From Limimaricola variabilis (GTDB lineage: Bacteria > Pseudomonadota > Alphaproteobacteria > Rhodobacterales > Rhodobacteraceae): a stretch of 64,000 nt of DNA. The stretch is taken from contig NZ_JACIBX010000007.1 in NCBI RefSeq assembly GCF_014195545.1, positions 124,001-188,000 of the forward strand. The letters are read 5' to 3'. The position numbers and the translations under genes are program-made. Below are positions 19,091 to 27,752 of the stretch, piece after piece. The notes beneath the pieces were generated by a model. The model worked only from the letters and a program-made list of their open reading frames with translations. It made no database searches and was not told where the DNA came from. Positions within the stretch are counted from its first letter, which is position 1; every line of letters starts with the position of its first letter.

Positions 19091-20263
19091 TCACAGCGCG
19101 ATCACTTCCACCACGTCACCCGTATCGCGGGCAGGGTCGTGCGGCGGCTGCACGATCAGGCAGTCCGCATCCGACAGCACCGACAGAAGCGAGCTGTCCT
19201 GCTTGGAGAAGGCGGTCACGCCGTCCGGCCCGGTCGCGGCACGCAGGTAGTGCTCGCGGGGGCCGTTCGCCGCCAGCGGCGCGGCCAACCGGGCGCGGTG
19301 GCGCGGCGCCGGGGCAGGGGGCAGGCCTGAAAGCGCCCTAATTAGTGGAACGAGAAAGACATGCGCGCAGACCATCGAGGAGACCGGGTTGCCCGGCAGC
19401 CCGAGAAGCAGCGCATCGCCGAAACGCCCGGCCATCAGCGGCTTGCCCGGGCGGATCGCCACCTTCCAGAAGGCCCGCTCCATCCCGGCCTCCGAGGCGG
19501 CCTCGCCGACGAGGTCGTGATCGCCGACCGACGCGCCGCCGATGGTCACCACGATATCGGCGCCGCGCGCCAGCTCGAACGCCTGCGCCAGCGCGGCCAT
19601 GCTGTCGCCGGCGATCGGCAGCAGCCGCGGCGCGCCGCCGGCCTGTGCCACGATGCCGTGCAGCCCGTAGGCGTTCGATGCGATGATCTGGTCGGCGCGC
19701 GGTGCGCCGCCCGGCGCCACCAGCTCGTCGCCCGTGGCGATGATCGCCACTTCGGGCCAACGCGAGACGGTGAGCCTGTCGGCGTTCATCGACGCGGCCA
19801 ACGCTATGTCGGCGGGCCGCAACAGGCGCGGCGCCGACAAGGCGTCGCCGGCGCGGAAATCGACACCGGCGGCGCGGATGTTGCGGTTCTCGGAGATGCC
19901 GGGCGACAGCGTCACCTCGTCGCCGTCGCGCGTCGTGTCCTCCTGGATCACGACGCGGTCCGCGCCCGCAGGCACCGGAGCGCCAGTAAAGATGCGCACC
20001 GTCTCGCCCGGCCCGACGCGGCCGGCAAAGCCATGCCCGGCCGCTGCCTCGCCGATCACCGTCAGCCGCGCGCCGGGCGCGCAGTCGGCGTCGCGGATGG
20101 CATAGCCGTCCATCGCCGAGGCCGCGAAGGGCGGCTGGTCGCGCGTCGCGATCACCGGAGCGCGCAGCACGCGGCCCGAGGCGGCGGTCAGACCGACCTC
20201 CTGCGTGTCGAGCGGCGTGACGAGGGCAAAGAGCCGGTCGAGGGCCTCGGAGACGGGGATCAC
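19091..20263 (-). CDS. moeA: Molybdopterin molybdotransferase
   Basis: Inserts molybdate into adenylated molybdopterin, the last step of Mo-cofactor synthesis. 390 residues from a GTG at 20263 that overlaps the moaC stop (GTGA). Family signatures: [17 protein letters not shown] (residues 45-61), [17 protein letters not shown], and the MogA-like domain with GDELV and [13 protein letters not shown]. The C-terminus ([28 protein letters not shown]) is also typical. An open frame extends further upstream across moaC but there it is only a shadow. It belongs to the trp-moaC-moeA strand. Confidence 0.94.
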   Translation of the reverse strand: MIPVSEALDRLFALVTPLDTQEVGLTAASGRVLRAPVIATRDQPPFAASAMDGYAIRDADCAPGARLTVIGEAAAGHGFAGRVGPGETVRIFTGAPVPAGADRVVIQEDTTRDGDEVTLSPGISENRNIRAAGVDFRAGDALSAPRLLRPADIALAASMNADRLTVSRWPEVAIIATGDELVAPGGAPRADQIIASNAYGLHGIVAQAGGAPRLLPIAGDSMAALAQAFELARGADIVVTIGGASVGDHDLVGEAASEAGMERAFWKVAIRPGKPLMAGRFGDALLLGLPGNPVSSMVCAHVFLVPLIRALSGLPPAPAPRHRARLAAPLAANGPREHYLRAATGPDGVTAFSKQDSSLLSVLSDADCLIVQPPHDPARDTGDVVEVIAL

Positions 20264-20730
20264 GCCTGCCAGCGTCCCGACTTGCCGCCCTCCTTGAGGG
20301 TCAGGCGGACGCCGCCGATGACCATGTCCTTCTGCGCGGCCTTGAGCATGTCGTAGATCGTCAGACCGGCCACGGAAACCGCCGTCAGCGCCTCCATCTC
20401 GACGCCGGTGCGGCCGGTGGTGCGCACCGTCGCGGTGATCCGCACGCCCGGCAGGGCCTCGTCGGCCTCGAGGTCGAGCGTCACCTTCGACAGTGGCAGC
20501 GGGTGGCATAGCGGAATCAGGTCGGCCGTCCGCTTGGCGGCCATGATCCCGGCCAGCCGGGCGGTGCCCAGCACGTCGCCCTTGCCGGCGCGGCCCGCCT
20601 GCACGAGGGCGAGCGTCTCGGCGGTCATGGTCACGTGACCCTCGGCCACCGCCATGCGGTCGGTGACCGACTTGTCGGTGACATCGACCATGTGGGCGCG
20701 GCCGGCGGCGTCGAAATGCGTGAGCGGCAT
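20260..20730 (-). CDS. moaC: Cyclic pyranopterin monophosphate synthase
   Basis: Second step of molybdopterin synthesis, turning 3',8-cyclo-7,8-dihydro-GTP into cPMP. 156 residues, normal length. Conserved elements: [47 protein letters not shown] (split about residues 50-80, includes the catalytic region), and [21 protein letters not shown]. The start overlaps the trpC stop and the stop overlaps the moeA start, giving tight translational coupling. Confidence 0.96.
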   Translation of the reverse strand: MPLTHFDAAGRAHMVDVTDKSVTDRMAVAEGHVTMTAETLALVQAGRAGKGDVLGTARLAGIMAAKRTADLIPLCHPLPLSKVTLDLEADEALPGVRITATVRTTGRTGVEMEALTAVSVAGLTIYDMLKAAQKDMVIGGVRLTLKEGGKSGRWQA

Positions 20731-21536
20731 CAGGCCCCCGGCGCGGTCAGCGGGCTCGCCAAAAGGCTGCGCGTCGCCGCGGTCACGTCGTCCTGCCGCA
20801 TCAGGCTTTCGCCGATCAGGAAGCTGCGCACGCCGTAGCGCGCCATCTCGGCGAGATCGGCCGGCGTCGACAGCCCGCTCTCGCCGACGATCATCCGGTC
20901 GACCGGCACGTGCTTGGCCAGTTTGCGGGTCACGTCGAGCGAGGTCTCGAAGGTCTGCAGGTTGCGGTTGTTGATGCCGATCATCCGCGACGACAGCTCG
21001 GCCGCGCGGTCGAGCTCGGCGCGGTCATGCACCTCGATCAGCGCGTCCATGCCCCAGCGCGTCGCCGCGTCCTCGAGCTCGCGCGCCTGCGCGTCCGACA
21101 CGCTCGCCATGATGATCAGGATGCAGTCGGCGCCCAGCGAGCGGCTCTCGGCCACCTGCCACGGATCATAGAGGAAATCCTTGCGCAGCACCGGCAGCGA
21201 GGTCGCCTCGCGCGCCTGCACGAGAAACTCGTCCGCGCCCTGGAAGGAGGGTCCGTCGGTCAGCACCGAGAGACAGGCCGCACCGCCGGCCTCGTAGGCG
21301 GCGGCAAGCGCGGGCGGGTCGAAATCGGCGCGGATCAGCCCCTTGGAGGGGCTGGCCTTCTTCACTTCGGCGATCAGGCCGTAGCCCTCGCGCGCGGCCT
21401 CGGCCAGCCGGTCGGCGAAGCCGCGCGGTGCCGGCGCCTGGGCGGCGCGTGCCTCGATATCGGCGAGCGGCAGCGCGGCCTTGCGCTGCGCCACCTCCTC
21501 GAGCTTGTAGGCCTTGATCTTGTCGAGAATGTCCAT
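20730..21536 (-). CDS. trpC: Indole-3-glycerol phosphate synthase
   Basis: Fourth step of tryptophan synthesis: ring closure of CdRP to indole-3-glycerol phosphate. 268-residue TIM barrel, monofunctional (no fused TrpF). Visible: [20 protein letters not shown] at the N-terminus, the catalytic Lys in [12 protein letters not shown] (about residues 54-65), [12 protein letters not shown], and the phosphate-binding [12 protein letters not shown]. The stop overlaps the moaC start by one base. It is 39 bases downstream of ung in the trp gene string. Confidence 0.96.
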   Translation of the reverse strand: MDILDKIKAYKLEEVAQRKAALPLADIEARAAQAPAPRGFADRLAEAAREGYGLIAEVKKASPSKGLIRADFDPPALAAAYEAGGAACLSVLTDGPSFQGADEFLVQAREATSLPVLRKDFLYDPWQVAESRSLGADCILIIMASVSDAQARELEDAATRWGMDALIEVHDRAELDRAAELSSRMIGINNRNLQTFETSLDVTRKLAKHVPVDRMIVGESGLSTPADLAEMARYGVRSFLIGESLMRQDDVTAATRSLLASPLTAPGA

Positions 21537-21575
21537 GTCGTCGTTCTACCGGGCAAAAAGGGGCTTGGAAAGCGT

Positions 21576-22223
21576 TCAGGCGGGGCCGCACCAGTCGATC
21601 GGGCGCTCGCCGCGCGCGGCGAGCCAATCGTTGACCCGGCCGAAGGGGCGCGAGCCGAAGAAGCCACGCCGCGCGGCCAGCGGCGAAGGATGGGCGGTTT
21701 CGATCACCAGGTGATCCGGGCCGATGAAGGGCGCGGCCACCTTCTGGGCATGCGCGCCCCACAAGAGAAAGACGCAAGGTGTCGCGGCGGCGCGTTCGAG
21801 GACCTGTGCCACCAGCACGTCCCAGCCCAACCGGGCATGGCCGCCGGCGCCACCCGGCTCGACCGAGAGGGCGGTGTTCAAGAGCAGCACGCCCTGGCGC
21901 GCCCAATGCGTCAGGTCGCCGGTGGCGGGCGCGCAGCCCAGATCCTCGCGCATCTCCTTGAAGATGTTGCGCAGGGAAGGCGGCAGCTTGGCCAGCTCGG
22001 CGGGGACCGAAAAGGCGAGGCCGGTCGCATGGCCCGGCGTCGGGTAGGGGTCCTGGCCCAGGATCACCACGCGCACGGCGTCGGGCGGCGTCAGCTCCAG
22101 CGCGCGGAACCGCGCCTCAGGGGCGGGCAGCACGGCGGGCAGGGCATCGAGACGATCGCGCAGGGCGGGCCATTGCGCCGAAAAGAACGGCAGGTCTGCC
22201 CAGCCCTCGGGCGGCGCGCTCAC
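21576..22223 (-). CDS. ung: Uracil-DNA glycosylase
   Basis: Removes uracil from DNA to start base-excision repair. 215 residues, family 1 type: the water-activating motif [17 protein letters not shown] (Asp58), a central [11 protein letters not shown], and the [20 protein letters not shown]-minor-groove loop with the catalytic His. The N-terminus is shorter than in E. coli Ung but the core is intact. Its start overlaps the trpD stop by 4 bases (ATGA), so this repair gene is co-translated with trp genes, with no functional link evident. Confidence 0.93.
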   Translation of the reverse strand: MSAPPEGWADLPFFSAQWPALRDRLDALPAVLPAPEARFRALELTPPDAVRVVILGQDPYPTPGHATGLAFSVPAELAKLPPSLRNIFKEMREDLGCAPATGDLTHWARQGVLLLNTALSVEPGGAGGHARLGWDVLVAQVLERAAATPCVFLLWGAHAQKVAAPFIGPDHLVIETAHPSPLAARRGFFGSRPFGRVNDWLAARGERPIDWCGPA

Positions 22224-23239
22224 GCCTGCCCGGAGGTGATCGCGGCGAGCCGGTCGATGGCGCGACGCGCGGCGCCCGAATCGATGCTTTCGGCGGCGAG
22301 ATCGGCGCCGCTGCGCAGATCGGAAGCGCGACCCGCCACAACCAGCGCGGCGGCGGCGTTGAGCCGGACCGCGTCGCGATAGGCGCCCGGCGCCCCGTCG
22401 AGCAGCGCGGCCAGCGCGCGGCCGTTCTCCTCGGGCGTGCCGCCGATGATCGCCTCGAACGGGTGTTCCTGCAGCCCCGCATCCGAGGGGCTGATCTCGA
22501 ACTCCTCGACCTGTCCAGCCTCGAGCGCCGCGACCCGGGAGGGGCCGCAGATCGACAGTTCGTCGGTGCCGTCGCCGCCATGCACGAGCCAGGCCCGCTC
22601 GGAGCCGAGACGGCCGAGCACCTCGGCCATCGGCCGGATCAGGCGCGGATCATAGGCGCCGGTGAGCTGGCGCTTCACCCCGGCGGGGTTGGTGAGCGGC
22701 CCGAGGATGTTGAACAGGGTGCGGATGCCGATCTCGGCGCGGATCGGGCCGACATGCTTCATCGCCGGGTGGTGCATCGGCGCCATCATGAAGCCGATCC
22801 CGGCCTCGGCCAGCGCGCGCTCCACCACCTCGGCGCCGACCATCACCTGCACGCCCATCTGGCCCAGCGCATCGGCGGTGCCGGATTTCGACGACAGGTT
22901 GCGGTTGCCATGCTTGGCCACCGGCACGCCCGCGCCGGCGACGACGAAGGCGGTCGCGGTCGAGATATTCAGGGTGTTCTTGCCGTCGCCACCGGTGCCG
23001 ACGATGTCGATCGCGCCCTCGGGGGCCGCGACCTTGAGGCAGCGCGCGCGCATCACGCGGGCGGCGGCGGCAATCTCTGGCACGGTCTCGCCGCGCATCC
23101 TGAGCGTGACGAGAAAGGCGGCCATCTGCGCGGGCGTGGCGTCACCGTCGAACAGGATGCCGAAGGCGGCCTCGGCCTGCTCTGTGGAGAGCGGGCCCTC
23201 GAGCGCGGCGGCGATCAGCGGCTTGAGCCGGTCGCTCAT
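22220..23239 (-). CDS. trpD: Anthranilate phosphoribosyltransferase
   Basis: Second step of tryptophan synthesis, transferring phosphoribose from PRPP to anthranilate. 339 residues. The glycine-rich PRPP loop is [18 protein letters not shown] (about residues 78-95), followed by [21 protein letters not shown] and the anthranilate-site segment [19 protein letters not shown]. It overlaps trpG upstream and ung downstream by 4 bases each. Confidence 0.96.
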   Translation of the reverse strand: MSDRLKPLIAAALEGPLSTEQAEAAFGILFDGDATPAQMAAFLVTLRMRGETVPEIAAAARVMRARCLKVAAPEGAIDIVGTGGDGKNTLNISTATAFVVAGAGVPVAKHGNRNLSSKSGTADALGQMGVQVMVGAEVVERALAEAGIGFMMAPMHHPAMKHVGPIRAEIGIRTLFNILGPLTNPAGVKRQLTGAYDPRLIRPMAEVLGRLGSERAWLVHGGDGTDELSICGPSRVAALEAGQVEEFEISPSDAGLQEHPFEAIIGGTPEENGRALAALLDGAPGAYRDAVRLNAAAALVVAGRASDLRSGADLAAESIDSGAARRAIDRLAAITSGQA

Positions 23240-23838
23240 GCCGCCACCGGGGCGCCGGGAGCGTGGCCGGGCAGCCGCTCCAGGAAATTCCTGAGCATCT
23301 GGTGGCCATGCTCGGAGGCGATGCTCTCCGGGTGGAACTGCACCCCCTCGATCGGCAATTCGCGGTGCCGCAGCCCCATGATCGTGCCGTCGGTGATGGT
23401 CGCGGTGATCTCGAGGCTGTCGGGCAGGCTGTCGCGGTCGACCACCAGCGAATGGTAGCGCGTCGCCTTGAAGGGCGAGGGCAGCCCGGCGAAGACGCCC
23501 TTGCCCTCATGCAGCATATCGGCGGTCTTGCCGTGCACGATCTCGTGGCAGCGCACGACCTGGCCGCCAAAGGCCTGACCGATGGTCTGATGCCCGAGGC
23601 AGACGCCAAGGAGCGGCGTCGCGCTGTCGGCAGCGGCGCGGGTGAGGTCGAGGCAGATCCCGGCCTGATCGGGATCGCAGGGGCCGGGCGAGAGCACGAT
23701 GCCCTCTGGCCGCAGCGCCATCGCCTGATCGACGCTGATCTCGTCGTTGCGCTTGACCACGACATCCGCGCCCAGCTCGCCCAGATAATGCACGAGGTTC
23801 CAAGTGAAGCTGTCGTAATTGTCGATCAGGAGAAGCAT
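23236..23838 (-). CDS. trpG: Anthranilate synthase component II (glutamine amidotransferase)
   Basis: Class I glutamine amidotransferase that supplies ammonia to TrpE; may also serve aminodeoxychorismate synthase (PabA role). 200 residues from ATG 23838 with GGAGGGA just upstream. N-terminus [20 protein letters not shown]. The nucleophilic Cys is in [17 protein letters not shown] (Cys80) and the His-Glu pair in [11 protein letters not shown]. trpE lies about 2.4 kb upstream on the same strand, separated by two plus-strand genes, so the anthranilate synthase genes are split. Confidence 0.95.
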   Translation of the reverse strand: MLLLIDNYDSFTWNLVHYLGELGADVVVKRNDEISVDQAMALRPEGIVLSPGPCDPDQAGICLDLTRAAADSATPLLGVCLGHQTIGQAFGGQVVRCHEIVHGKTADMLHEGKGVFAGLPSPFKATRYHSLVVDRDSLPDSLEITATITDGTIMGLRHRELPIEGVQFHPESIASEHGHQMLRNFLERLPGHAPGAPVAA

Positions 23839-23996
23839 TGTCCCTCCGGGCCGCTCGCGCCGCCGTTGAAATTCGGGGCTACCGTTCGGCGGTGGTCCCT
23901 TGGTAAGGTCGCGCCATAAATGGGGCCGAGAGGCGGGAAACGTCAAGGTCCGGGACTAGGCGACGCCGGAAGCAGCGGCGCAGCGGGGCGGGAAAC

Positions 23997-25685
23997 GTGG
24001 GATCTGGATTCATCATCGGCGGAATCTGGGGTCTGTTGGTATCGGCGGGGGCGCTGGCCGTGGCCTCGCTCATCGGCGACCCGCCGGCGCGCGAGATCGC
24101 GCGTCCTTTCGGCGAGGCGGCTGACGAACGCGAAGTTGAGACGACCGACGAGGCGGCCCGCGCCGCCGCAGAAGGGCCGGGCGGACAGCCCGACGACACG
24201 ATCATCGTCTCCGGCGAGGTCGAGGTCGTTCCCGTGACACCCGCACAGGACGAAGCCGACGACGCGCCTGCCGCCGAGCTGGCCGAGGGGCCGCCGCCGC
24301 CGGTCAGCGCCGAGGCGCCCGAAGCGCCGGTCGGGGGCGAGGTTCTGGCCGAGGCGCCGGACGCACCTGCGCTGGCCCCGCGCCGCGAGGCCCTGCCGCT
24401 GACGCCGCGCGCCGACGTGCCGGCCGGGCGCGGCGCCGTGCCCGAAGCCGAGACCGAGGCCGAGGACCGGCCCGGCGCCGCGCCCGACGCCGGCTCCGCC
24501 CCGCAACCCGCCCCCGACACCGCGGCCGCGCCGGGCCCCGCGCCCGAGGGGGATCAGCCGGTGCTGCCCGGCCCGCCCTCGCGGGTGATCGAGGTTCCGG
24601 CCGGGGAGGCCGACATCACTGTCGTCACCGACCCGCCGCCGCCGCCCAGCGAGGCGCCGCGCCAGGTGGTCGACGCCCGACCCGAGCCTTCGACGGAAGA
24701 GGCCCAAGAGGTGGAAGCCTCGGAGGACAGCGAAGCGCCCGAGATCGCCGCGCTCGCCGAGCCGCCCGCCAGCCCGCCCCTCGCCATGCCCGCGCCGCCC
24801 GAGCGGCCGGAGGCGCTGCCCGACATGTCGGGAACGATCACCGTGCTGCCGGCACCGGGCGAGGCGGGTGAAGACGCAGCCCGTCCGCTGCCCGGCCGCG
24901 CCGCCGGGCTGTCGGGCGGCGACGCGGTGCCGGTGCGCCGGCCCGGCCTCGACGACGAGGAAGCCCCCGCCGAGGCAGCGCCGCTGCCAGACGACGCGCC
25001 GGCCCTGATGCGCTTTGCCGCGCCCGATCTGGCCGATGCCGGTGAGCCGCGGATGTCGATCGTGCTGCTCGACACCGGGGCGCTCGACAACGCGGTGGCC
25101 GCCGCCTCGACCATTCCCTTTCCGGTGACGATCGGCATCGACGCCGAGGCGCCCGACGCCGCCGCGCGGGCCGCGCGCTGGCGGGACGCGGGCTACGAGA
25201 TCGCCGCCATCGCCCGCCTGCCGCAGGGCGCCGCGCCCTCCGATGTCGAGGTCACCTTCGAGTCCGCTTTCAACACGCTGCCCGAAGCGGTGGCATTGCT
25301 CGATCTCGGCGATGCGGGGCTGCTTTCGGATGCGGACGTGACCGCGCAGGCGCTGGACCGTCTGGCGCGCGACGGGCGCGGGCTGGTGGCGCTGCCCCGG
25401 GGGCTGGCGACGCCGATGCGGCAGGCCGAGGCGCGCGGCGTCCCGGCGCTCGAGGTCTATCGTGATCTCGGCGAGGTCGGGCAGGACGACCGGGTGATCC
25501 GGCGCTTTCTCGATCAGGCCGCCTTCCGCGCCCGCCAGCAGGGCGCGGTGACGCTGCTGGCGCCGCTCAACCCCGAGAGCATCACCGCGCTGACGCTCTG
25601 GGGCAATCGGGTCGACCGGGAAGGGGTGGCGCCGTCGCCGGTCAGCGCGCTGCTGCAGTTGCAGCTGGCCGGGCCGGTCAAATAG
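23997..25685 (+). CDS. Divergent polysaccharide deacetylase family protein
   Basis: 562-residue predicted envelope protein from a GTG start. A signal anchor (IGGIWGLLVSAGALAVASLIG, residues 8-28) is followed by a very long low-complexity linker (about residues 30-345) rich in Pro, Ala, Glu and Asp. The C-terminal domain (about 346-555) resembles the YibQ/DUF610 'divergent polysaccharide deacetylase' fold (SIVLLDTGALDN, PFPVTIGIDAEAPDAAARAARWRDAGYEIA). The usual metal-binding residues of true deacetylases are not obvious, as expected for this divergent family. Probably periplasmic; substrate unknown. It is divergent from trpG. Confidence 0.8.
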   Translation: MGSGFIIGGIWGLLVSAGALAVASLIGDPPAREIARPFGEAADEREVETTDEAARAAAEGPGGQPDDTIIVSGEVEVVPVTPAQDEADDAPAAELAEGPPPPVSAEAPEAPVGGEVLAEAPDAPALAPRREALPLTPRADVPAGRGAVPEAETEAEDRPGAAPDAGSAPQPAPDTAAAPGPAPEGDQPVLPGPPSRVIEVPAGEADITVVTDPPPPPSEAPRQVVDARPEPSTEEAQEVEASEDSEAPEIAALAEPPASPPLAMPAPPERPEALPDMSGTITVLPAPGEAGEDAARPLPGRAAGLSGGDAVPVRRPGLDDEEAPAEAAPLPDDAPALMRFAAPDLADAGEPRMSIVLLDTGALDNAVAAASTIPFPVTIGIDAEAPDAAARAARWRDAGYEIAAIARLPQGAAPSDVEVTFESAFNTLPEAVALLDLGDAGLLSDADVTAQALDRLARDGRGLVALPRGLATPMRQAEARGVPALEVYRDLGEVGQDDRVIRRFLDQAAFRARQQGAVTLLAPLNPESITALTLWGNRVDREGVAPSPVSALLQLQLAGPVK

Positions 25686-25781
25686 GGCGTTGTTCAAGGG
25701 CGCACAGGATCGGTGATTTGACCGCGGCGCTGCGGCTGCCCAGACGTGAGGGCAACGCAACCCAACGGATGGATCGCCCGA

Positions 25782-26186
25782 ATGACCACGCAACCCGCCT
25801 CGACCGGCATCGCCGCTCGTGCTCCCGAAATGCTCAGCGTGCTGCGCATCACCAGCGCGCTGATCTTCACGCTGCATGGCAGCCAGAAGCTGTTCGCCTT
25901 CCCGCCGACCGAGCAGCAGCCGCCGCTCCTGTCGCTGTTCGGCATCGGTGGCCTGCTCGAGCTGGTGGGCGGCCTGCTGCTGCTTGTCGGGCTGTTCACC
26001 CGCCCCGTGGCCTTCGTGCTGTCGGGAATGATGGCGGTCGCCTACTGGATGTTCCACGCGCCGGGCAACCTCTTCCCGACGCTCAACGGCGGCGACGCGG
26101 CGATCCTGTACTGCTTCGTCTTCCTCTACATCTTCGTCGCGGGTCCGGGGCCGTGGAGCCTTGATGCGCTGATGCGCCGCCGCTGA
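25782..26186 (+). CDS. DoxX family membrane protein
   Basis: 134-residue protein with four predicted transmembrane helices, of the DoxX/DoxD-like family. Features are LRITSALIFTLHGSQKLFAFP at the start of the core and the following GIGGLLELVGGLLLLVGLFTRPVAFVLSG hairpin. Family members are linked to redox or sulfur metabolism in some organisms, but the role here is unknown. ATG 25782 is preferred because the residues before it look unlike the family. A shared terminator separates it from trpE. Confidence 0.85.
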   Translation: MTTQPASTGIAARAPEMLSVLRITSALIFTLHGSQKLFAFPPTEQQPPLLSLFGIGGLLELVGGLLLLVGLFTRPVAFVLSGMMAVAYWMFHAPGNLFPTLNGGDAAILYCFVFLYIFVAGPGPWSLDALMRRR

Positions 26187-26206
26187 AGCAGGGGCGCCGG
26201 ATGCGG

Positions 26207-26233
26207 AAAGGGCGGGGATGTCCCCGCCCTTTT
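26207..26233. terminator. Bidirectional terminator between DoxX and trpE
   Basis: AAGGGCGGGGA (26208-26218) pairs exactly with TCCCCGCCCTT (26221-26231) across a TG loop. A short T-run follows on each strand (TTTT at 26230-26233; TTT on the minus strand). It is placed between the convergent DoxX and trpE stops. Confidence 0.8.
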
Positions 26234-26237
26234 CTCG

Positions 26238-27746
26238 TCAGCCATTGCCCTCGGGCCGGAACATCGCGGCGTCCGCCGCGGCGCGCCTGAGCGCGTTCGA
26301 CTTGTGCACTGTCTCCATGTACTCCGCCTCGGGGTCGCTGTCATGGACCACGCCGCCGCCGGCCTGGATGTAGAGCTTGCCGTTCTGGACGATGGCGGTC
26401 CTGAGCGCGATGCACATGTCCATGTCGCCATTCGCGCTGAAATAGCCCAGGCCGCCGCCATAGATGCCGCGCTTCTCGGGCTCCAGCTCGTCGATGATCT
26501 GCATCGCCCGCACCTTGGGCGCACCCGAGACCGTGCCCGCCGGCAGCCCCGCGAGCAGGGCCGACAGCGCGTCCTGATCCTCGCGCAGCTCGCCCACGAC
26601 GTTCGACACGATGTGCATCACGTGGGAATAGCGTTCGATGATGAACTGCTCCGTCGGCTTCACCGTACCCGGTCGGGCCACCCGGCCGACATCGTTGCGG
26701 CCCAGATCCAGCAGCATCAGATGCTCGGACAGCTCCTTGGCGTCCGCCAGCAGGCTTTCCTCGTTGGCGCGGTCCTCCTCGGGGGTGGCGCCGCGCGGCC
26801 GGGTGCCGGCGATCGGGCGGATTGTCACCTCGCCGCCCATCACCCGCACGAGGATCTCGGGGCTGGCGCCGACCACCTGATAGCCGCCGAAATTGAAGTA
26901 GAACATGAAGGGCGAGGGGTTGGTGCGCCGCAGCGAGCGGTAGAGCGCAAAGGGCGGCTCGGGAAAGTCCTGCGTCCAGCGCTGCGCCGGCACCACCTGG
27001 AAGATGTCGCCCGCGCCGATGTATTCCTTGGCCTTCGCCACGGCGGCGAGATAGCCCTCATGGGTGAAGTTCGACACCGGCTCGGCCAGCGGCGCGGCGG
27101 CCTGCAGCGCGCGTGCCTCCTGCGGCATCGGCCGGTCGAGCGCACGACGCGCCTCGGTCACCCGCTCCGCCGCCTGGGCATAGGCCGCGCGGGCCGACTG
27201 ACCCTGGCCCTGCCAGACCGGCGCCACGAGGATCACCTCGCCCTTCACCCCGTCGAGCACCGCGACCACGGTCGGCCGCATCATCACCGCGTCGGGCAGG
27301 CCGAGCGGGTCGGGGTTCACATGGGGCAGCCGCTCCACCAGCCGGATCATGTCGTAGCCGAGATAGCCGAACAGCCCGGCCGAGCCGGCGGGCAGGTCCT
27401 CGGGCAGGTCGATCCGGCTCTCGGCGAGGATCGCGCGCAGCGTGTCGAGCGGATGACCCTGCAGATCCTCGTAGGCGTCGTCGTCGTAGCGCGCGGCGCG
27501 GTTGACGCGGCTGCCTTCGCCCCGGCAGTCCCAGATCAGGTCGGGGTTCATGCCGACGATCGAGTAACGGCCCCGCACCTCGCCGCCGGTGACGCTTTCG
27601 AGGATGAAGGCGTGCTTGCCGGCATTGGCGAGCTTGAGCATCAGCGACACCGGCGTGTCGAGATCGGCGGCAAGGCGGGTCCAGACGACCTGGTTGGCAC
27701 CCTGCTCGAAGCCTTGGCGGAACGTCTCGAAATCGGGGCTGAGCAT
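26238..27746 (-). CDS. trpE: Anthranilate synthase component I
   Basis: Converts chorismate to anthranilate with ammonia from TrpG, the first committed tryptophan step. 502 residues. The N-terminal feedback domain contains the Trp-binding LLKLANAGKHAFILESV-like segment (residues 36-52). The chorismate-binding C-terminal domain has QRWTQDF, IAGTRPRGATPEEDRANE, LLDLGRNDVGRVARPGTV and LPAGTVSGAPKVRAMQIID. It begins 6 bases after the foldase stop at 27753, so the two are co-transcribed. No Trp-rich leader peptide was noticed. Confidence 0.96.
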   Translation of the reverse strand: MLSPDFETFRQGFEQGANQVVWTRLAADLDTPVSLMLKLANAGKHAFILESVTGGEVRGRYSIVGMNPDLIWDCRGEGSRVNRAARYDDDAYEDLQGHPLDTLRAILAESRIDLPEDLPAGSAGLFGYLGYDMIRLVERLPHVNPDPLGLPDAVMMRPTVVAVLDGVKGEVILVAPVWQGQGQSARAAYAQAAERVTEARRALDRPMPQEARALQAAAPLAEPVSNFTHEGYLAAVAKAKEYIGAGDIFQVVPAQRWTQDFPEPPFALYRSLRRTNPSPFMFYFNFGGYQVVGASPEILVRVMGGEVTIRPIAGTRPRGATPEEDRANEESLLADAKELSEHLMLLDLGRNDVGRVARPGTVKPTEQFIIERYSHVMHIVSNVVGELREDQDALSALLAGLPAGTVSGAPKVRAMQIIDELEPEKRGIYGGGLGYFSANGDMDMCIALRTAIVQNGKLYIQAGGGVVHDSDPEAEYMETVHKSNALRRAAADAAMFRPEGNG

Positions 27747-27752
27747 GGCGGC

